A stretch of DNA of 56,533 nt, taken from positions 1 to 56,533 of the forward strand of contig PYJD01000011.1 in assembly GCA_003635315.1 (NCBI GenBank), in the 5' to 3' direction. Below the pieces are notes generated by a model, which saw only the letters and a program-made list of their open reading frames with translations, had not been told where the DNA came from and did no database searches. This DNA comes from Candidatus Poribacteria bacterium (GTDB lineage Bacteria > Poribacteria > WGA-4E > WGA-3G). Positions 52,377-56,533 of this stretch are shown here, piece after piece. How positions within the stretch are numbered: the stretch's first letter is position 1; every line of letters begins with the position of its first letter. Made by a program: the position numbers and the translations under genes.

Positions 52377-55300
52377 ATGAAAAGATGGAAATATTTCATA
52401 ACGATTAGTTGTCTATTAATATTCAATATCTATTGTCAAAACGTTGATGCGCAACAGAACCTTGCACAACAAGCTTATGCGATTTTTGAACAGTCGTGTC
52501 TAATATGTCACGGGGAAAATGGGGCTCATAGAGAAACACTCATTATTGAACATACCAGTCTTATTGCTGACGGGAAAGTCATTCCTGGGGATCCAGACGG
52601 TTCTGTGTTCTATCAACGACTCATAGAAACAAATCCTGCTTTAAGGATGCCACAAGGACAACCCCCGCTTGATCCCGCTGCGATTAAGACGATAGAGCAA
52701 TGGATTTTGGCTGGTGCACCAGATTGGGATGCCGGTCCAAGACCAGAGACTGACTTCATTACAACCGATGTGATGCTTCAGACCATTGAGAATCACGTCA
52801 ATTCCCTTTCGTCAAGAGACAGATCGTTTGCGCGGTATTTTACGCTAACACATCTTTATAACGCGGGTGATACGACTGAGACACTCAATGCATATCGGCG
52901 TGGATTGTCAAAACTGATTAATAGTCTTTCTTGGGGACGCGAAGTTGTTAGACCGATGCCAATTGATGCCGAAGAAACTATTTATTATATTGACCTACGC
53001 GATTACGAATGGGATGTCAGAAATGATGCATGGACACTGATTGAGGAAGCGTATCCCTACAAAATGACGTTTGATGCTCCGACTCAAACAGATCTCCGCG
53101 AAAAACTGACCATTCTACAACAACAAATGAACTGTGAAGTGCCGTTTGTTTATGTGGATTGGTTTCTTGCGACTGCATCGTTGCCACCGCTTTATCACGA
53201 TATTCTTGCATTGCCTCAAACAGACCGTGAATTAGAGGAAGCACTTGACGTGTTCGTTGCCGATAACCTGCAAAATGCGCCAGGGAAACGCGTTTGGCGT
53301 GCGGGGTTCAACGAGTCCGGCGTTTCTCGGCATAATCGCGTTGTTGAACGTCATTCGTCCTCGTATGGTGCGTATTGGAAAAGCTACGATTTTGGGGGGA
53401 GTGCGGACATACAGAATATCTTTACACATCCAATTGATTTCACACATGATGGTGGTGAAATTATCTTCAATCTACCGAATGGATTACAGGCATATTTTCT
53501 TGTAGATGGCGAGGGTAATCGACTTGATGAAGCACCGATAAGCATTGTTTCTTATCCTGGTCCGGGTGATCCGACAGTTCGCAATGGTCTCTCCTGCATC
53601 GGTTGTCATACACAAGGTATGAAGACTTTTGAAGATGAGGTGCGTGCAGTTGTTGAACAGGCTGTTAATCCACCTTTTAACAGGGCGCGGGCGTTAGAAC
53701 TGTATGTGGAACAAGAGGTGATGAATGCACTTGTGGATGAGGATACGTTACGTTATAGGAATGCACTTGAGGCAGCCGGTGGTGTGTTCGGTGGTATTGA
53801 ACCGATACAACGATTTCACGAAGTGTTTCAAGGTCCGCTTGACGCGGCATACGTTGCAGCTGTAGTCGGATTAGAAACGGATATATTTCTTGAAAAGATT
53901 AGTAAGAGGGTGGATCTACAAAACTTATTAGGGGCATTGGTGTTAGAGGGTGGCAGGATGAAACGGGATACGTGGACCTCTAACTTTGACGCTGTGATTG
54001 ATGCGTTGAATACAGGAGGCATTGAACCACCTCCTGTGGGTGTTTATATTCCCGATCCAAATTTGCATGCTGCAATCTCAGTAGCACTTGGTAAAGGAGA
54101 AACCTCTATGAATACGATTAGTCATGCTGAGATAGCAACATTAACAACCCTAAGAGCAAGTGACAGAGATATCAAGGATTTGACAGGACTTGAGCATGCG
54201 ATAAACTTAGTGGATTTACATGCGTTTGATAACCAAATCACTGATCTTTCTCCACTTTCTAAACTAATCAACTTAAAGGTATTAAGTATTTATAATAATC
54301 CTATAGATAGTTTATCCCCGATTGCGGGTTTGGTTAACTTAGAAAGTCTATTGATTGTAGGAGATAAAATATCGGACATCTCTCCTCTTGCAGGACTTAC
54401 GAAACTAAGGCACTTTTTTTCATGGGGGAACCCGATCTCCGATCTTTCTCCGCTTATAGGTTTGACAGAATTGAATACTCTTGATATTTGCGGGGCAGAT
54501 ATCCCTGACCTTTCACCACTGGCAAAGTTGTCTGGATTAAAAAATTTATATCTTGCCTCAAACGGTATCTCAGATATATCATCTTTGTCCAAACTAACAA
54601 GTCTAACACGTTTGAACCTTGAAAGGAACAAAATATCGGACGTATCTCCTTTAGCAGATCTAACTCAGCTCAAATGGTTAGGACTTCATTATAATTTAAT
54701 TACTGATTTTTCACATTTGTCAGAGTTAAGCGAAACAACGATCTCTCGCACTTTTAATCCGGGTGCTCCAACGGGCGGTGCGAAAATAGAGGGGCCCTGG
54801 TTATGGACAATCGTACCAGCAGAACACCTTGATAGCACGACAGATCTATTGAGTGAAGCAAGTGAGGACGTTTTAACAGAGCAACATATTGCTACCTATG
54901 GTGCAAATTCAGAAATCCCAGTTGGGGACAATATGTGGATAACAGGTAAAATTGCCCCATCAGGACAAAAGAATATTACTGACATGTTAGACACTCTTGG
55001 AATTGAGACAGTTCCCAATGTCAATGATCGTATCATCTACGGTTCCATTATCTTGAATTCACCTCGTGAACAATACAAGGATATGTTTGTTGGAAGCAAT
55101 ACTGCAGTAAAAATTTGGCTCAATGGTGAGTTAGTGTATCAAAACCTCAATTGGAATAACACTGGTGTACATAACTATCATGATTTTTTCTCTACCACAC
55201 TCAAATTGGGAGCAAACGTGTTGTTGGTTGCTGTTGACTACAGACCCTGGTTAGGTTGGAATGGATTTTTCGGATTTGAAGAGGGCACAGAGTATACAGT

Positions 55301-55907
55301 AACACCTCACGGTTCCGGTTTTACATTCTCTGCATCGGAAGCACATCTTCTGGCTGGAGATGGGTTTACACTGAACCTCAACGCTGAAAACATCACCGAT
55401 TTAGCAGGATGGCAAGCGGATATTGAGTTTGATCCCAATGTACTTGAAGCGGTTGAGGTAAACGAAGGTGATTTCTTGAAATCAGATGGGGCAAGCACCT
55501 TTTTCCAAAGTGGCACGATTGATAATGCAGCTGGAAAGATAACTGGACTTAGTTCCGCACGGATTGCAGAGAAGGGCGTCAGCGGTACAGGAACGGTATT
55601 GTCTGTTATGTTCATGGCAAAAACAGGTGGTGAAACACAAGTGACTTTGGAGAACTTTGAATTCGGGTCTATCACTGGAGACATTATCCCTACGGTTCCA
55701 GTAGATATTACCATCACTGTAGGAGAATATCCTGCTTGGGATGTGAATCAGGATGGACGGGTGAGTATTCTGGACCTCATTCTTGTGGCACGGGATTTCG
55801 GAGCTGGTACACCTGCTAACTTAAGAACGGATGTCAATCGTGATGGTGTTATCAACATTCAAGATCTTATTACTGATTTACCCCCAGTTTTTGCCTATGA
55901 ATATTAA
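52377..55907 (+). CDS. Secreted cytochrome c - LRR - cohesin - dockerin protein
   Basis: 1176 residues from 52377, 10 bases after the extended frame of the preceding gene. A signal peptide (about 1-26) is followed by a planctomycete-type cytochrome with heme motif CLICH (41-45), a long helical domain, and a second heme motif CIGCH (407-411). Then come an LRR cap VYIPDPNLHAAISVALG (about 555) with about eight repeats to 790, a beta-sandwich-like region (about 790-970, NTAVKIWLNGELVYQNLNW), a cohesin domain (about 978-1117, GFTLNLNAENITDLAGWQAD; GTGTVLSVMFMAKTGGE) and a dockerin (AWDVNQDGRVSILDLILVAR; DVNRDGVINIQDLI). Cohesin and dockerin in one chain suggest self-assembly or docking of neighbouring dockerin proteins on the surface. 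Confidence 0.9.
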   Translation: MKRWKYFITISCLLIFNIYCQNVDAQQNLAQQAYAIFEQSCLICHGENGAHRETLIIEHTSLIADGKVIPGDPDGSVFYQRLIETNPALRMPQGQPPLDPAAIKTIEQWILAGAPDWDAGPRPETDFITTDVMLQTIENHVNSLSSRDRSFARYFTLTHLYNAGDTTETLNAYRRGLSKLINSLSWGREVVRPMPIDAEETIYYIDLRDYEWDVRNDAWTLIEEAYPYKMTFDAPTQTDLREKLTILQQQMNCEVPFVYVDWFLATASLPPLYHDILALPQTDRELEEALDVFVADNLQNAPGKRVWRAGFNESGVSRHNRVVERHSSSYGAYWKSYDFGGSADIQNIFTHPIDFTHDGGEIIFNLPNGLQAYFLVDGEGNRLDEAPISIVSYPGPGDPTVRNGLSCIGCHTQGMKTFEDEVRAVVEQAVNPPFNRARALELYVEQEVMNALVDEDTLRYRNALEAAGGVFGGIEPIQRFHEVFQGPLDAAYVAAVVGLETDIFLEKISKRVDLQNLLGALVLEGGRMKRDTWTSNFDAVIDALNTGGIEPPPVGVYIPDPNLHAAISVALGKGETSMNTISHAEIATLTTLRASDRDIKDLTGLEHAINLVDLHAFDNQITDLSPLSKLINLKVLSIYNNPIDSLSPIAGLVNLESLLIVGDKISDISPLAGLTKLRHFFSWGNPISDLSPLIGLTELNTLDICGADIPDLSPLAKLSGLKNLYLASNGISDISSLSKLTSLTRLNLERNKISDVSPLADLTQLKWLGLHYNLITDFSHLSELSETTISRTFNPGAPTGGAKIEGPWLWTIVPAEHLDSTTDLLSEASEDVLTEQHIATYGANSEIPVGDNMWITGKIAPSGQKNITDMLDTLGIETVPNVNDRIIYGSIILNSPREQYKDMFVGSNTAVKIWLNGELVYQNLNWNNTGVHNYHDFFSTTLKLGANVLLVAVDYRPWLGWNGFFGFEEGTEYTVTPHGSGFTFSASEAHLLAGDGFTLNLNAENITDLAGWQADIEFDPNVLEAVEVNEGDFLKSDGASTFFQSGTIDNAAGKITGLSSARIAEKGVSGTGTVLSVMFMAKTGGETQVTLENFEFGSITGDIIPTVPVDITITVGEYPAWDVNQDGRVSILDLILVARDFGAGTPANLRTDVNRDGVINIQDLITDLPPVFAYEY

Positions 55908-55964
55908 ATGAGATTTTTGTTGTGTTATGAGAGGAAATGAATAACTCAACTAATATGTATTTGA

Positions 55965-56533
55965 TTAGATACCATCACAAATCTGAAAAAACGGATCAAG
56001 AAAGATACCGGGTTCCCAAGTATTTTCAAGCACCCGTTTTATCACATAGATAATAGAATACGATTTTGTTTTACTTGTATTATAGCTTTTTGCCCATTTA
56101 TCCGCAGCTTTCTCAAAATGGAGGAAACAGATACCATAACTTACACATCCGATAAACCATAACAGTGCAATGCGTGCTTGTTCTTTGCGTTTTAGACGCA
56201 AATGTCGAAATCCAAAAAGCGTTTTTACATCTCGGAAACTCTCTTCTATCTGCATCCGTCTTTTATAGGTCAGATAGAGTTGGGCATTCACCAAACAGTT
56301 TGAAACAAGGTAAAGCGGTTCTTTATGTTGTGGATCTTTGAAAACATAAAGGTTCAACCTGAGTTTCTCTGTACTGTGATAAAGTATATTCGGATAAGTT
56401 CCGGTTTGTTGGAGCGTTTCCAGCTTGATGCGTTGTCCATTGTCGTAGAAACAACTGTTTTTACAAACCCGTATTACAAACTCAATGCCACATTCCATAA
56501 AAGGTTTCATAAGGTGTTTTGTGCGTGCGAACC
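55965..56533 (-). CDS. IS4 family transposase, 3' part (runs off the window)
   Basis: The open frame continues upstream past the window edge (residues FARTKHLMKPF precede the first internal Met at 56510), so the N-terminal part is missing here. The signature YKRRMQIEESFRDVK (Y-2-R-3-E-6-K) of IS4 transposases is intact, as is the LFGFRHLRLKR stretch after it. The C-terminus is hydrophobic/helical, as usual. Only the catalytic C-terminal third to half is visible. No inverted repeat could be placed downstream of the stop. Confidence 0.85.
   Translation of the reverse strand, partial: FARTKHLMKPFMECGIEFVIRVCKNSCFYDNGQRIKLETLQQTGTYPNILYHSTEKLRLNLYVFKDPQHKEPLYLVSNCLVNAQLYLTYKRRMQIEESFRDVKTLFGFRHLRLKRKEQARIALLWFIGCVSYGICFLHFEKAADKWAKSYNTSKTKSYSIIYVIKRVLENTWEPGIFLDPFFQICDGI

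Overview
The window looks like a chromosomal segment of an uncultivated, AT-rich, Gram-negative-type marine bacterium. The best guess is a member or relative of Candidatus Poribacteria. This is an inference from gene content: two phytanoyl-CoA-dioxygenase-family proteins, LamG and CBM9-like secreted proteins, dockerin and cohesin modules, a planctomycete-type cytochrome fused to leucine-rich repeats, sigma factors fused to WD40 or LRR domains, a molybdenum hydroxylase with a Tat-exported subunit, and very many short interspersed repeats. I saw no rRNA gene, tRNA gene or CRISPR array.

Layout. 1-900: IS630-type transposase in two overlapping frames. 1.1-7.5 kb: fumC, a repeat-filled gap, a possible structured leader RNA, hisI, trpE-trpG and a PP-loop ATPase. 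7.8-18.8 kb: three paralogous membrane-anchored ECF sigma factor genes, one with WD40 repeats, one with LRRs and one decayed WD40 copy. A trypsin-like protease with TPRs follows the LRR copy, and tandem and palindromic repeats fill the gaps. 18.9-28.9 kb, minus strand: panB, sucD, a LamG protein, a GH36-like protein, two small membrane-type proteins, archaeal/eukaryotic-type proS, pgk and sucC. 29.1-35.8 kb, plus strand: a dioxygenase, LamG and CBM9-like secreted proteins, an SDR, and a sugar isomerase translationally coupled to a probable glycan-active enzyme. 35.9-40.7 kb, minus strand: three secreted proteins sharing one N-terminal domain but ending in dockerin, spondin_N plus a T9SS/FlgD-like tail, and dockerin. 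41.1-43.7 kb: SDR, aldo/keto reductase, dioxygenase. 44.1-48.7 kb, minus strand: CopD-like membrane protein and a four-gene molybdenum hydroxylase operon with a clear terminator. 50.3-55.9 kb: an LRR-glycosidase-like protein whose dockerin is cut by an in-frame TGA, then a large cytochrome-LRR-cohesin-dockerin protein. 55.97 kb to the end: 3' part of an IS4-type transposase.

How it fits together. Housekeeping genes (TCA cycle, glycolysis, Trp/His/pantothenate synthesis, Pro-tRNA) are interleaved with accessory genes for binding and breaking down extracellular organic matter. The most interesting unit is the sigma cluster. The cytoplasmic sigma-2/sigma-4 part, one transmembrane helix and a juxtamembrane motif are conserved, while the presumed external sensor part is swapped (WD40 or LRR). 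The LRR cap of the sigma factor recurs in two secreted proteins of the same window, which suggests a shared recognition module. The second theme is an unusual density of short inverted-repeat elements, at least five families, several with TIRs beginning TATGGT, ATACC or GGTTCGG, lying directly next to gene starts and ends.
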